Part shown: positions 45,739-55,708 of the stretch, in pieces
Layout: every line of letters begins with the position of its first letter
Position numbering within the stretch: the first letter of the stretch is position 1
Source of the DNA: Saprospiraceae bacterium
GTDB taxonomy: Bacteria; Bacteroidota; Bacteroidia; Chitinophagales; Saprospiraceae
DNA length: 64,000 bases
Direction of reading: 5' to 3'
Assembly (NCBI GenBank): GCA_013360405.1
Contig: JABWBR010000044.1
Location: 24,212 to 88,211 of the forward strand
Translations under genes and position numbers: made by a program
The notes under the pieces: model-generated
The model's database searches: none
What the model saw: only the letters and a program-made list of their open reading frames with translations
Told to the model about the DNA's origin: nothing

Positions 45739-48267
45739 ATGCGCACCTTCTTCAAACGCCTATTTGTTATACTGCTGGTTTTTATCGCCGTCGTCATGAT
45801 TTTGGCGCTGGTCATCACCGCTTTTTTTAGCGATAACCTGGGCAGGCAGATCGTGGGACAGGTAAAAAAGCAATTGAAAACGGAACTCACCGTAGGCAAG
45901 GTAGACATGACCATCCTGTCGAGTTTTCCGTATGCGGCCATCAACCTGCGGCAGGTAAAACTCAAAGATACGCGGGGCAGAAACCTGCTCGAAGCGGGCA
46001 ACGTGTCGTTCCGCTTTGGCTTATACAGCCTGCTGGGCTCGCAAATAGAAGTTTCTTCTTTAAAAGTATCCGACGGCGCCCTGTGGGTGCAGCACGACCG
46101 GCGGGGAAAGGGCAATTACGACGTATTTAAGCCCTCCGAAAGTGAAACACCTTCCAAAGGCGACGGCCCTACCATTGCATTAGAAGAAGCGTTGCTCGAC
46201 AACATCGAACTGGCCTATATAGACGAGCCCTCGAACGAAAATATCCGGATGCTGGTAGAAAATGCCGTTTTTGCCGGGCAGTTTAACGCCCAACGTTTCA
46301 CCCTGGCCAGCCATGCCTCCCTCTTATCGCATTTTATGGATATAGACAGCGTGCGCTATCTCGCCGGCAAGCCGCTGGCTTACACGGCCAAAATCGCCGT
46401 CGATATGGAAAAAGGGCGCTACCAGCTGGAAGAAGTATCGCTTTCGCTCGAAGAAAATACGTTTAAAGCGTACGGTTTTGTAGAAAGTCGCGGCAAAGCG
46501 AGTTATTACGACCTATATATAAACAACGAGCAAGGCAATCTTGCCTCGCTGACGCAGTTGCTGCCCAGCGCCTATGCCGCAAAAATTGCCGACCTGCAGA
46601 GTAGCGGCGATTTTCAGGTAAAAACGCTAGTCAAGGGCGAGTCGGGGGCGGGCAAAATACCGCAGGTACGCACGGAAGTCATCCTGGAAGACGGCCGCCT
46701 GAGCAGCCCCAAAATGGACGGCGAGTTGAAAGACCTCTCATTTGTAATGATCTACGACAACGGCGAATACAGCGCCGCCGGGCACTCTTATTTCGAAATC
46801 CGCGATTTTAAGGGCTTCTACGAACGAGAACTGCTGGAAATGGCCCTGCGCCTCGACAACCTCGACAACCCGGATGTCCATTTTGCTATGAACGGCGCCC
46901 TGCCCCTGCACCTGGTCTACGGTCTGCTGGCCAGCCCCCTGATCAGCGATGGAAGCGGAGAAATCGAAATAAAATCGCTTACCCTCGACGGACGACTGGA
47001 AGATATGCAGAGCGAATACCGCATGAGTCGCGTGCGCGCCGGCGGCGCCCTGGTTTTTGACGACGCCTCGCTCACTATCAATAACGAAAAAATGGTGGTG
47101 GATGAAGGAACCGTCCAATTGCAGGATAGCGTGCTCAGCGTGAGCAATTTTAAATTGGAAGGCGCCGGCAGCGACCTATTGTTCAATGGAACCGCTTCCA
47201 ATTTTATCCCGGTGCTTTTTGCCGATTCTATGAATACCCAACGTGTAGAGTTGCAGTTTGATGCCAGTTTGCTTTCGCAAAATCTCGATATCGACCGCTT
47301 GATCCAAATCACGGCGGTTTCCCCCGAAAACATAGACACCGCCATAGTTAGCATCGATTCGCTAAAAGAAGAGCAAATACAGCGCAGAGAGAGTATTACT
47401 CAATTCCTGAAGGGCGCTTTCAAGGCGGACATAGCCACATTTAATTACGGCAAAATAGAAGGCAGCGGCTTTAACGGCGCCTTTACCTTCCTCAACAACG
47501 AGTTGCAGATAACCGGTAAAACAAGAGCTATGGGCGGCAATTTTAGCCTGGAAGGGCAGTTGTTTTTTGAGGAGGAACCCCGGCTGAAGGCTCGGCTGGT
47601 GTGCCAAAAAGTGGATGTCACCGAATTTTTCAGGCAGGCCGAAAATTTCGGGCAGGGGGTACTCACCGATAAACAACTCAAAGGAGCGCTCGACGCCAAA
47701 ATTGCCATTTTTGCATACTGGGATAAGGAGGGGCATTTTCTCATGGACCGCCTCCGCGTTTTGGCGGGGGTTGGCATTGAAAATGGCGAGTTGATCGAAC
47801 TGGAGATGCTGCGCAGCTTTTCTTCATTTGTCAAGTTAAAAGACCTCATGCATATCCGGTTTGTGAATATGAATAACTATCTGGAAGTCAGTAACCGGAA
47901 GATCTATATTCCCACCATGTTTATTCAAAGCAACGCCCTCAACCTCACCATCAGCGGCGAGCACAGTTTCGACAACGATATCTCTTATAGTGTCAAGGTA
48001 AATGCAGGCCAGGTAGTGGCCAATAAACTCAAGTCACATGACCCCAAACTCAGCCCACAGCCTGCAAGGAAAAAAGGTTTCTTTAATTTATACTATACGG
48101 TCAAAGGTACCATTGACGAATACGACGTCAAGTCGGCAAAACGAAATGTAAAATCGGATTTTGAGCGCAGTGAGCGCCGCAAAGACCTGGTGCGCGAAGC
48201 GCTGGAGTTAGAATTCGGGGCTGTGCGGGAGGTCGATGAGCCGGCGGAGTGGGGAGATGGGAGTTAG
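45739..48267 (+). CDS. AsmA-family protein
   Basis: 842 residues. N-terminal membrane anchor (MRTFFKRLFVILLVFIAVVMILALVITAFF) followed by a large beta-rich periplasmic body with AsmA traits: FSDNLGRQIVGQVKKQL, LSSFPYAAINLRQVKLKD, VSSLKVSDGALWVQHDR and the C-terminal AsmA_2 zone (LKGALDAKIAIFAYWDKEGH to LNLTISGEHSFDNDISYSVK). The family (AsmA, TamB, YhdP) is tied to lipid transport and outer-membrane balance. It is flanked on both sides by ACCGACAAC repeats and has no obvious operon partner. Confidence 0.85.
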   Translation: MRTFFKRLFVILLVFIAVVMILALVITAFFSDNLGRQIVGQVKKQLKTELTVGKVDMTILSSFPYAAINLRQVKLKDTRGRNLLEAGNVSFRFGLYSLLGSQIEVSSLKVSDGALWVQHDRRGKGNYDVFKPSESETPSKGDGPTIALEEALLDNIELAYIDEPSNENIRMLVENAVFAGQFNAQRFTLASHASLLSHFMDIDSVRYLAGKPLAYTAKIAVDMEKGRYQLEEVSLSLEENTFKAYGFVESRGKASYYDLYINNEQGNLASLTQLLPSAYAAKIADLQSSGDFQVKTLVKGESGAGKIPQVRTEVILEDGRLSSPKMDGELKDLSFVMIYDNGEYSAAGHSYFEIRDFKGFYERELLEMALRLDNLDNPDVHFAMNGALPLHLVYGLLASPLISDGSGEIEIKSLTLDGRLEDMQSEYRMSRVRAGGALVFDDASLTINNEKMVVDEGTVQLQDSVLSVSNFKLEGAGSDLLFNGTASNFIPVLFADSMNTQRVELQFDASLLSQNLDIDRLIQITAVSPENIDTAIVSIDSLKEEQIQRRESITQFLKGAFKADIATFNYGKIEGSGFNGAFTFLNNELQITGKTRAMGGNFSLEGQLFFEEEPRLKARLVCQKVDVTEFFRQAENFGQGVLTDKQLKGALDAKIAIFAYWDKEGHFLMDRLRVLAGVGIENGELIELEMLRSFSSFVKLKDLMHIRFVNMNNYLEVSNRKIYIPTMFIQSNALNLTISGEHSFDNDISYSVKVNAGQVVANKLKSHDPKLSPQPARKKGFFNLYYTVKGTIDEYDVKSAKRNVKSDFERSERRKDLVREALELEFGAVREVDEPAEWGDGS

Positions 48268-48344
48268 TTATCGGTTGTCAGTTATCGGTTGTCAGTTCTT
48301 ATTGAGAGAAATGAACCGACAACCGACAACTGACAACCGACAAC
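48266..48344. repeat. ACCGACAAC inverted repeat right of asmA
   Basis: CGGTTGTCAGTT occurs at 48272-48283 and 48286-48297, and its complement AACTGACAACCG at 48328-48339 among more ACCGACAAC units. It forms a long hairpin and may end asmA transcription. No gene in the rest of the spacer to the nqr promoter. Confidence 0.8.
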
Positions 48345-48420
48345 AATTTAGAATGAATCTAAATAGAACCGATGTATGAACAACAAAAAGCGCTAAATGC
48401 TTATTAATTCGAAACGTTTC

Positions 48421-48428
48421 TATATTTG
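48421..48428 (+). promoter_or_regulatory. nqr operon promoter -7 element TATATTTG
   Basis: Exact TAnnTTTG match 39 nt before the nqrA ATG; the -33 region has no clean TTG. Confidence 0.45.
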
Positions 48429-48467
48429 CCAAGTTTTTTTAATCCGGCTCACACAACTGACTGATAA

Positions 48468-50114
48468 ATGATGAAAAGCGGGATCATAAAGCTGGTTTTA
48501 CCGGCATTTTTGTTGCTTGCGCAAATTGGCCATGCACAAACTCCAGCGCCTGAAAAAAGCGATTCCAATTGGTTCGTATACGGCCTGGCTGCTATAGCGC
48601 TATTGATAGTTATCTATATCATCGTACAGGTATCAGAAAACCTGATGGCGATAGAGGCCAAGCGACTGGGCGCCGACAAATCGGGCGCTAATTTTTCCCT
48701 TTTCCCGCAAATGCGCGAACTAATTGATTCCAAGCGGCCTGCCTACCTCAGTGGTCAACCCTTGTTTTCCTTGCGCAGAGGGTTTGACATTAAACTCGAA
48801 GGCGAAGCCCCTACTCAAATCAATTCAAAGGTCAAGTCAACCACATACGCGTTGACGCCTGCCAATTTTCGCGGCATCTTTCCCATTCCCAAAATGGAAG
48901 TAGAAGTAGGTAGCATAGTAAAAGCCGGCGATCCTTTGTTTCACGACAAGAGCCAACCCGACATAAAATATGCGGCTCCGGTGAGTGGCGAAATAGTGGC
49001 CATCAACCGCGGCGAAAAACGCGCGATCAAAGAGGTGGTTATATTGGCCGACATGGACATGAAATACCGCGAGTTCAAAGCCCCCGATCTGGGCAAATGT
49101 ACGCGCGAAGAACTGGTAGCCTTTTTGCTCGACAGCGGCGTATGGCCCATGATTCGCCAGCGCCCCTTCGACGTTACGCCGGCGCCTGGCGATGAGCCCC
49201 GCGATATTTTTATCAGTACTTTCGACACAGCGCCCTTGGCCCCCGACCTCAACTTTGTGGTAGAAGGTCGTGGCGAAGCCTTTCAGAAAGGCCTCGACGT
49301 ATTGGGCAAGCTGACCGCCGGCAAAGTTTACCTGGGGTTAGACGCCCGGGGTGACAATGCGCCTTCGGCCGTATTTACCCAGGCTGCCGGCGTAGAAAAA
49401 TACTGGTTCCGCGGCAAACACCCCGCCGGCAACGTGGGTATTCAAATTCACCATATCAAACCTATCAACACCGGCGACAAAGTATGGGTGATGGGCGTAC
49501 AGGAAGTAATTACGCTCGGCACGCTTTTCACCGAAGGCCGCTTTGATACTACCCGCGTAGTGGCGCTTGCCGGGGCCGAACTCGAAACGCCGCAATACGT
49601 AAAAACCTATTTGGGCGCCAGTCTCAGCGATTTGTTGAAAGGCAACCTCAAAGGAAAACACGTGCGCATCATCTCCGGCGATGTACTTACCGGCGAGCAC
49701 AAAGCAGAATCGGGATTCCTGAACTATTGGGACGACCAGGTCACCGTGATCGAAGAAGGCGATTATTTCGAATTATTCGGTTGGTTGATCCCCGGATCGC
49801 TTCGCCCTACGTTGTCGAGAACATACCCCAACTTCCTGATGCCGGGCGCCAAATTCCGTGCCGACAGCAACACCCACGGCGAAAAGCGGGCATTTGTAGT
49901 CACCGGTCAATACGAGCAGGTATTGCCCATGGATTTGTACCCTCAACATTTGATGAAAGCCATCCTGGCCGGCAATTTCGAGAAAATGGAAGGCCTGGGT
50001 ATCCTCGAGTTAAGCGAAGAAGACATAGCGCTCTGCGAATTTGCGTGTACGTCCAAGCAGCCGCTGCAGCATATTTTGCGGCAGGGGCTCGACATGATGC
50101 GCGAGCAGAGCTAA
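48468..50114 (+). CDS. nqrA: NqrA, Na+-translocating NADH:quinone reductase subunit A, with N-terminal membrane extension
   Basis: Peripheral subunit of the Na+-pumping NQR complex that supports the quinone site. The conserved part begins at about residue 100 (LRRGFDIKLEGEAPTQ) and continues with PKMEVEVGSIVKAGDPLFHD, ISTFDTAPLAPDLNF and the C-terminal CEFACTSKQPLQHILRQGLD. Ahead of it is an unusual stretch: a signal-like helix MMKSGIIKLVLPAFLLLAQI ending HAQ, a short spacer, a membrane helix WFVYGLAAIALLIVIYIIVQ and a charged loop. This makes 548 residues against about 450 for the classical protein, so here NqrA may be tied to the membrane directly. First gene of nqrABCDEF. Confidence 0.93.
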   Translation: MMKSGIIKLVLPAFLLLAQIGHAQTPAPEKSDSNWFVYGLAAIALLIVIYIIVQVSENLMAIEAKRLGADKSGANFSLFPQMRELIDSKRPAYLSGQPLFSLRRGFDIKLEGEAPTQINSKVKSTTYALTPANFRGIFPIPKMEVEVGSIVKAGDPLFHDKSQPDIKYAAPVSGEIVAINRGEKRAIKEVVILADMDMKYREFKAPDLGKCTREELVAFLLDSGVWPMIRQRPFDVTPAPGDEPRDIFISTFDTAPLAPDLNFVVEGRGEAFQKGLDVLGKLTAGKVYLGLDARGDNAPSAVFTQAAGVEKYWFRGKHPAGNVGIQIHHIKPINTGDKVWVMGVQEVITLGTLFTEGRFDTTRVVALAGAELETPQYVKTYLGASLSDLLKGNLKGKHVRIISGDVLTGEHKAESGFLNYWDDQVTVIEEGDYFELFGWLIPGSLRPTLSRTYPNFLMPGAKFRADSNTHGEKRAFVVTGQYEQVLPMDLYPQHLMKAILAGNFEKMEGLGILELSEEDIALCEFACTSKQPLQHILRQGLDMMREQS

Positions 50115-50152
50115 TTTAAATACACACATCCAGTAACCGCTATATAATTGTT

Positions 50153-51427
50153 ATGAAAAAAGCGTTACTTCATTTTTTTGAAAGAATCGAACCCGACAAG
50201 AAGAAGTCGCCGCTGTTGCATACGGCCTACGACGCGTTCTTCACGTTTGCGTTCACGCCCAAAACCGTCACTACGGACGGGGTGCACATTCGCGACGGTA
50301 TAGACCTTAAGCGCACCATGGTATACGTGGTACTTGCCTTGCAGCTATGCTACCTTTTCGGCGCCTACAATATCGGTTACCAGCATTTTCATGCTATCGG
50401 CCAATATCCCGGGTTGCTCGACGGATTGCACCTCAAATTGGTGTATGGGTTGATCAAAATTTTGCCCATCTTCATCGTTACTCACGTGGTGGGTCTGGGT
50501 ATTGAATTTTACTATGCTTCGCGCAAAGGGCACGGTGTAGAAGAGGGTTTCCTGGTCACCGGCGCCCTGATTCCCTTGCTCATGCCGCCTGATATCCCCA
50601 TGTGGATACTGGCTTTTGCCGTTGCTTTCGCCGTCATCATCGGCAAAGAAGCATTCGGCGGCACGGGCATGAACATCGTCAACATTGCTTTATTGGCGCG
50701 GGTATTTGTATTTTTCGCATACCCCACATATATCGCGGGGGACGAGGTATGGGTTTCCGGTCTTGAAAAAGTCAACGGCGTGTATCAAACCGCGGCATAC
50801 GGCGGGGTATATCAATTTTTCGACGGCATTTTTAATGCCTGGGGTTGGGATACCTTTGGCGCCGGCGGCGCCGCTGTTATCGATGCCTACACAGGCGCTA
50901 CGCCTTTGGCTTTAGGCTACCAGGGCGGCTGGGAGAAAATTGTGGCCACGTATAGCGTAAGCGACATGTGGTGGGGTTTCATACCTGGTTCCATAGGCGA
51001 GACAAGCAAACCATTGATCATTTTGGGTGCTTTGTTTCTGATAGGCACGGGTATTGCCAGTTGGCGCATCATGGTGGCAGGTGTTTTTGGGGTAGCGTTC
51101 ACGGGGCTGTTGTTCAATGCCTGGGGTATGACGCCGTTTATGGAAGTGCCCTGGTATTACCACTTCTACATGGGTAGCTTCCTATTCGCCATTGTTTTTA
51201 TGGCTACCGACCCGGTTACCGCATCATCTACCAATAGGGGCAAATGGATATACGGCTTCTTCATCGGCGTAATAGGCTTAGTCATCCGCGTGATGAACCC
51301 GGCCTATCCCGAGGGATGGATGCTGGCAATTTTGCTGCTCAACGTATTTGCGCCATTGATCGACCATTATATATTGGAAGGCAATATGAAGCGCAGGGCG
51401 CGCAGGGCCAAAGCGGCTGCGCAATAG
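50153..51427 (+). CDS. nqrB: NqrB, Na+-translocating NADH:quinone reductase subunit B
   Basis: Membrane subunit with one covalently bound FMN and riboflavin, part of the Na+ path. 424 residues, about nine to ten membrane helices. The FMN attachment threonine is expected in the segment AVIDAYTGATPLALGYQGG (D-x-x-TGAT), which is intact. The usual basic N-terminal part and end are present. It follows nqrA by 38 bp. Confidence 0.95.
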   Translation: MKKALLHFFERIEPDKKKSPLLHTAYDAFFTFAFTPKTVTTDGVHIRDGIDLKRTMVYVVLALQLCYLFGAYNIGYQHFHAIGQYPGLLDGLHLKLVYGLIKILPIFIVTHVVGLGIEFYYASRKGHGVEEGFLVTGALIPLLMPPDIPMWILAFAVAFAVIIGKEAFGGTGMNIVNIALLARVFVFFAYPTYIAGDEVWVSGLEKVNGVYQTAAYGGVYQFFDGIFNAWGWDTFGAGGAAVIDAYTGATPLALGYQGGWEKIVATYSVSDMWWGFIPGSIGETSKPLIILGALFLIGTGIASWRIMVAGVFGVAFTGLLFNAWGMTPFMEVPWYYHFYMGSFLFAIVFMATDPVTASSTNRGKWIYGFFIGVIGLVIRVMNPAYPEGWMLAILLLNVFAPLIDHYILEGNMKRRARRAKAAAQ

Positions 51428-51466
51428 CAGCGCTTAATTGTTTTTAATAAACTAAAACTGACAAGC

Positions 51467-52192
51467 GTGGGATCTTCAGGCTATATTCTTCGATTTACGC
51501 TGATCATGACCGTTATCACGGCGTTGGTACTGGCCGGGATGTTTTATGTTACCGAGCCGTATGCCTTGCGCAGCGAAGCCGTTTTCAACAAGCGGGCTAT
51601 TTTGTCGGCGGTGCGTTCCCAGTTGGGAGGCGATAAATTTGACGAGCTGAGCGACCAGCAGGTACTCGATATTTTTGAAAAGCAAGTTGAACAATTGGTT
51701 GTCAATATGCAGGGCGAAGTGGTGGATGGTGAAAAGGCCGAGAATATTAGCCTCGCGCAAGAGAAAAAGAAACCTGAATCAAATCGCCTGCTGCCCGTTT
51801 TCATTTATAACAGCCCCGACGACAGCAAAAAATATTACATCCTTTCTATTCGTGGCAATGGATTGTGGGATGAGATATGGGGCAATATCGCGCTAGAGTC
51901 TGATTTGAACACAGTGGCCGGCGCCAGCTTCGACCATAAAGGAGAAACTCCCGGCCTCGGCGCTGAGATCAAGGATAATCCGGGTTTTCCCGCCGCTTTT
52001 ATTAACAAAAAAATGTACAACGACAAGGGCGAGTTTGTTTCTATCGTTGTTCGCAAAGGCGGCGCGCGCGACCCTCAACACGAGGTGGACGCCATCACGG
52101 GGTCTACCATCACGAGTAACGGCGTATCAGAAATGATCAGCAGAGGTATTACCTATTACAAGCCGTACCTCGACAAGCTGAAAAAGAGCTAA
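51467..52192 (+). CDS. nqrC: NqrC, Na+-translocating NADH:quinone reductase subunit C
   Basis: 241-residue subunit with one N-terminal membrane helix and a periplasmic domain that carries covalent FMN. Start is GTG at 51467 (MGSSGYILRFTLIMTVITAL), the only good start before the helix. The flavin site reads HEVDAITGSTITSNGVSEM; the family form is usually S/T-G-A-T, here TGST, with the threonine in place. GETPGLGAEIKDNP is also typical. Confidence 0.94.
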   Translation: MGSSGYILRFTLIMTVITALVLAGMFYVTEPYALRSEAVFNKRAILSAVRSQLGGDKFDELSDQQVLDIFEKQVEQLVVNMQGEVVDGEKAENISLAQEKKKPESNRLLPVFIYNSPDDSKKYYILSIRGNGLWDEIWGNIALESDLNTVAGASFDHKGETPGLGAEIKDNPGFPAAFINKKMYNDKGEFVSIVVRKGGARDPQHEVDAITGSTITSNGVSEMISRGITYYKPYLDKLKKS

Positions 52193-52262
52193 TTGAACAC
52201 CAATATTTGCCTCGTATAGCCATTTAGGTGGTAAATTTTAAAAACGAAAAAAAGCGTAGGCT

Positions 52263-52982
52263 ATGGCTGAAAATACAGTAATAAGCGCTCCAAAAGAGAA
52301 AGAGGAGTGGTTCGGCAAAAAAGAGCGCAAACTGCTCACCGACCCGTTCAATGACAATAACCCGATTACTGTGCAAATCCTTGGGGTATGTTCGGCATTG
52401 GCAGTGACCACGCAGGTATATCCCTCGGTGGTAATGGCAATCGCAGTAACCTTTGTCACCGCTTTTTCCAACCTGGCTACCTCCGCTGTGCGTAGTTATA
52501 TTCCAAAGGAAGTACGTATGATTGCTCAATTGGTGATCATCGCCCTCTTGGTAACCATCGTAGAGCTTTTCCTCAAGGCATTCAACTATGCGATTTGGAA
52601 ACAGCTGTCCGTTTTCATCGGCCTTATCATCACCAACTGTATCGTAATGGGCCGCCTCGAGGCATTTGCCATGGCCAACAAGCCCTGGCGTTCGTTCCTC
52701 GATGGTATCGGCAACGGATTGGGGTATGGCGCCGTATTGATCCTGGTGTCGGTAGTTCGCGAGATTACGGGAAAGGGGTCTTTGTTTGCAGGTAGCCCGA
52801 TAGAGTGGAAAATCATTGGCAATACCAGCGCTTATATGATCAATACCACTGCCGAGGGCAGTTGGTTTGGCTGGTATGCCAACAACAACCTGATGGTATT
52901 GCCCACCTCGGCGCTCTTGCTCATAGGCATCATCATCTGGATCCAGCGCAGTTATAATAAGAAGCTGGTGGACATTTCCTAA
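52263..52982 (+). CDS. nqrD: NqrD, Na+-translocating NADH:quinone reductase subunit D
   Basis: Integral subunit related to RnfE, binding an intramembrane 2Fe-2S cluster with NqrE. 239 residues, six helices. Family pieces: LGVCSALAVTTQVYPSVVMA, IGLIITNCIVMGRLEAFAM with the cluster-ligand cysteine, and GNGLGYGAVLILVSVVREIT. Confidence 0.95.
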   Translation: MAENTVISAPKEKEEWFGKKERKLLTDPFNDNNPITVQILGVCSALAVTTQVYPSVVMAIAVTFVTAFSNLATSAVRSYIPKEVRMIAQLVIIALLVTIVELFLKAFNYAIWKQLSVFIGLIITNCIVMGRLEAFAMANKPWRSFLDGIGNGLGYGAVLILVSVVREITGKGSLFAGSPIEWKIIGNTSAYMINTTAEGSWFGWYANNNLMVLPTSALLLIGIIIWIQRSYNKKLVDIS

Positions 52983-53003
52983 TCTCGCTCAAAAGCAATA
53001 ATC

Positions 53004-53618
53004 ATGGAAGCTATTAACATCTTCATAAAATCGGCCTTCATCGAGAACATGGTGCTTTCTTATTTTCTGGGCATGTGTTCTTTCCTGGCCGTTTCCAAAT
53101 CAGTGAAAACAGCCGTGGGTTTGGGCGCTGCCGTCATTTTTGTTCAGGTCATTACCATACCTGTCAACTGGCTTATCAATGAATATCTGCTCCTGGAGCG
53201 AGGCATATTCGGTCTCGACCTCACATTCTTGCGTTTTATCCTGTTTATCGCCACTATTGCCGCTATGGTGCAATTGGTAGAGATGATCGTGGAGCGTTTT
53301 TCGCCCTCCCTATATAATGCGTTGGGTATCTTTTTGCCGCTTATCACGGTAAACTGCGCTATTCTGGGCGGTTCGCTGTTTATGATTTCGCGTGAATATA
53401 ATTTCACCAATTCGCTTTCGTTCGGCTTCGGCAGCGGCTTCGGCTGGGCGCTGGCTATTATTGTGATGGCCGCCATCCGCGAAAAGATGGCTTATTCGAA
53501 TGTACCGCCCGCGTTGCGCGGACTGGGCATGGCTTTTATTCTCACCGGCCTCATGGGTATCGCCTTTATGAGTCTGATGGGTATTGACCCCGCGTTGTAC
53601 ATGGGGTTGAAGAAATAA
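53004..53618 (+). CDS. nqrE: NqrE, Na+-translocating NADH:quinone reductase subunit E
   Basis: Homologue of NqrD in inverted topology (RnfA-like), 204 residues and six helices. [20 protein letters not shown] and [20 protein letters not shown] contain the conserved cysteine. 21 bp after nqrD. Confidence 0.96.
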   Translation: MEAINIFIKSAFIENMVLSYFLGMCSFLAVSKSVKTAVGLGAAVIFVQVITIPVNWLINEYLLLERGIFGLDLTFLRFILFIATIAAMVQLVEMIVERFSPSLYNALGIFLPLITVNCAILGGSLFMISREYNFTNSLSFGFGSGFGWALAIIVMAAIREKMAYSNVPPALRGLGMAFILTGLMGIAFMSLMGIDPALYMGLKK

Positions 53619-53653
53619 GATATTTACTTTTTCACTACAAAGTGATCTGCGAT

Positions 53654-54943
53654 ATGCTATTAATGTCAATGGTCGGTAATATACTCCTCTCTATCGGGGT
53701 GTTTAGCGCGGTGATCCTCCTGCTGGCTTTTTTGCTTATTTATGCAAAAAAGAAACTAGTGCCGCAAGGCGATGTCAAAATCGTTATTAATGGCGACGAA
53801 GGCAACCCGCTGCTGGTTCAGCCGGGCTCGTCGCTGCTGGTAGCGCTGTCCGACAAAAATATTTTTCTGCCCTCTGCCTGTGGCGGCGGCGGCACCTGCG
53901 CCATGTGCGAATGCCATGTAGACGCCGGCGGCGGCGACGTACTGCCCACCGAGCTCAACCACCTCACCCGCAAGGAAGTGGCCGAACACAAACGCCTGGC
54001 CTGCCAGGTGAAAGTGCGCCAGGATATGCAAATCCGCGTGCCGGAAGAAATATTCGGTATCAAAAAATGGGAGTGCGAAGTGGTGTCTAACTACAACGTG
54101 GCTACGTTTATCAAAGAATTCGTGGTAAAACTGCCCGAAGGCGAGCACCTCGAATTCGAATCGGGCGGCTATGTACAAATCGACGTGCCTCCTATTACCT
54201 GCGATTTCAAAGGGATCGACATCACTTCGCACCCTCGCATGGGTAAAACCCCCGACGAGTTTAAGCCGGAATGGGATAAGTTCAACCTTTGGAATCTTAA
54301 AATGGTCAACCCCGAGCCGGAATTTCGGGCTTACTCAATGGCCAACCACCCCGCCGAGGGCAACATCGTGATGCTCAACATCCGCATCGCCACGCCGCCC
54401 TGGGATCGCAAGACGAACAACTGGATGGCTGTTAATCCCGGTATCTGCTCTTCGTACGTGTTTACCCGCAAACCGGGCGACAAGGTGACGATCTCGGGCC
54501 CCTACGGTGAGTTCTTTATCAAACCCACCAAAAAGGAGATGATCTATATCGGCGGTGGCGCCGGTATGGCCCCGCTTCGTTCCCATATCTTCCACCTGTT
54601 CCACACCCTCAAAACGCGCGACCGCAAAGTATCGTACTGGTACGGCGGCCGCTCGGCCCGCGAGTTGTTCTATACCGAAGACTTTACGAACATCGAAAAG
54701 GAATTCGACAATTTCAAGTATCATATCGCCCTGTCGGAGCCGCTTCCCGAAGACAACTGGACGGGCCCCGTGGGCTTTATTCACCAGGTAGTACTCGAAA
54801 ACTACCTCAAGAACCACCCCGAACCCGAAGAAGTGGAATACTACCTCTGCGGGCCGCCGCTCATGCTCTCGGCCGTCATGAAGATGCTCGACGATTTGGG
54901 CGTGCCTCCGGGCAATATTGCGTTTGATGATTTTGGTAGCTAA
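53654..54943 (+). CDS. nqrF: NqrF, NADH-oxidising flavoprotein of NQR
   Basis: NADH entry subunit: 2Fe-2S ferredoxin domain plus FAD/NAD module. ATG at 53654 ([20 protein letters not shown]) starts the membrane helix; a GTG at 53642 and an ATG at 53663 are alternatives. Ferredoxin cysteines: [16 protein letters not shown] and RLACQV. FAD region YSMANHP, the NAD-binding part [15 protein letters not shown] and the CGPPLML end. About 429 residues. Last gene before a strong terminator. Confidence 0.96.
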   Translation: MLLMSMVGNILLSIGVFSAVILLLAFLLIYAKKKLVPQGDVKIVINGDEGNPLLVQPGSSLLVALSDKNIFLPSACGGGGTCAMCECHVDAGGGDVLPTELNHLTRKEVAEHKRLACQVKVRQDMQIRVPEEIFGIKKWECEVVSNYNVATFIKEFVVKLPEGEHLEFESGGYVQIDVPPITCDFKGIDITSHPRMGKTPDEFKPEWDKFNLWNLKMVNPEPEFRAYSMANHPAEGNIVMLNIRIATPPWDRKTNNWMAVNPGICSSYVFTRKPGDKVTISGPYGEFFIKPTKKEMIYIGGGAGMAPLRSHIFHLFHTLKTRDRKVSYWYGGRSARELFYTEDFTNIEKEFDNFKYHIALSEPLPEDNWTGPVGFIHQVVLENYLKNHPEPEEVEYYLCGPPLMLSAVMKMLDDLGVPPGNIAFDDFGS

Positions 54944-54964
54944 ATAATAGCTGCATAATATAAA

Positions 54965-55003
54965 AAGCGGCCTCCGGGATGACTACCCGGAGGCCGCTTG
55001 TGT
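54965..55003 (+). terminator. nqr operon terminator
   Basis: Perfect 14-bp stem AAGCGGCCTCCGGG (54965-54978) and CCCGGAGGCCGCTT (54986-54999), followed by GTGTTTT. Confidence 0.85.
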
Positions 55004-55091
55004 TTTATGACAAAAAACATATTTGGGCATTGATAACAAAAACACCTGCAAGGGTACAAATGAACAGCAGGGATAATTGCTTTTAAATCAG

Positions 55092-55099
55092 TAGATTTG
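55092..55099 (+). promoter_or_regulatory. Possible -7 element TAGATTTG of the sigma operon
   Basis: Exact TAnnTTTG match 39 nt before the sigma factor ATG. An ECF self-promoter may also exist but would not be recognisable by this motif. Confidence 0.35.
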
Positions 55100-55138
55100 T
55101 TTAGGTCATTTCTCCCGGACTAACCAATACTACTGTTA

Positions 55139-55696
55139 ATGGCTACAGACACAAACCTGCTACAATCCTTAAAGAGAGGCGAAGAGGATGCTTTTCGCCG
55201 GGTGTATCAATCTTGCTATCGGAGCGCTTCTACTGCTGTCTTTAATCATGGCGGCAGCGACGAGGACGCCGAAGATATTTTTCAGGAGGCGCTGTTCGTT
55301 TTTGTGAAACAACTGCGCACGCCGGGATTTGATATCAAAGTGCAAGTGTGTACGTATTTGTACGCTGTTGTGCGCAACCTATGGCTAAAAAAACTGCGCG
55401 ACAATAGCCGCGAAATCCCCGTAGCCGAAGAAACTATCCAAACCCTGAAAGACCAAAATCCGGAAGAAAACGCGGTAGAAATACTCGAAGACCTGCGCGA
55501 ACGCGAATCGAAATACGCCCATATGTTGCGCGCGCTGGAGCAAATCGGCGAAGAGTGCAAAAAGGTGATCCTCCTGTCGTATTACGAACAACGCCCCGAT
55601 GCCGAAATCGCGCAGATCTTGAATTACGTTTACGATTTTGTGCGCCAGAAGCGGCTCAGGTGCATGAATAAATTGAGGGATATTTTGGGACTTTAA
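55139..55696 (+). CDS. ECF-type RNA polymerase sigma factor
   Basis: 185 residues. Sigma-2 region DAFRRVYQSCYRSASTAVFN followed by the DEDAEDIFQEALFVFVKQLR core-binding block, the -10-reading segment VCTYLYAVVRNLWLKKLRDN, and a region-4 helix-turn-helix EQIGEECKKVILLSYYEQRPDAEIAQ-like (DAEIAQILNYVYDFVRQKRL). First of three genes with 12 and 2 bp gaps; the next is the likely anti-sigma factor. Probably controls the envelope protease genes here or its own operon, but targets cannot be read. Confidence 0.92.
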   Translation: MATDTNLLQSLKRGEEDAFRRVYQSCYRSASTAVFNHGGSDEDAEDIFQEALFVFVKQLRTPGFDIKVQVCTYLYAVVRNLWLKKLRDNSREIPVAEETIQTLKDQNPEENAVEILEDLRERESKYAHMLRALEQIGEECKKVILLSYYEQRPDAEIAQILNYVYDFVRQKRLRCMNKLRDILGL

Positions 55697-55708
55697 AAGG
55701 TAAAGGTG

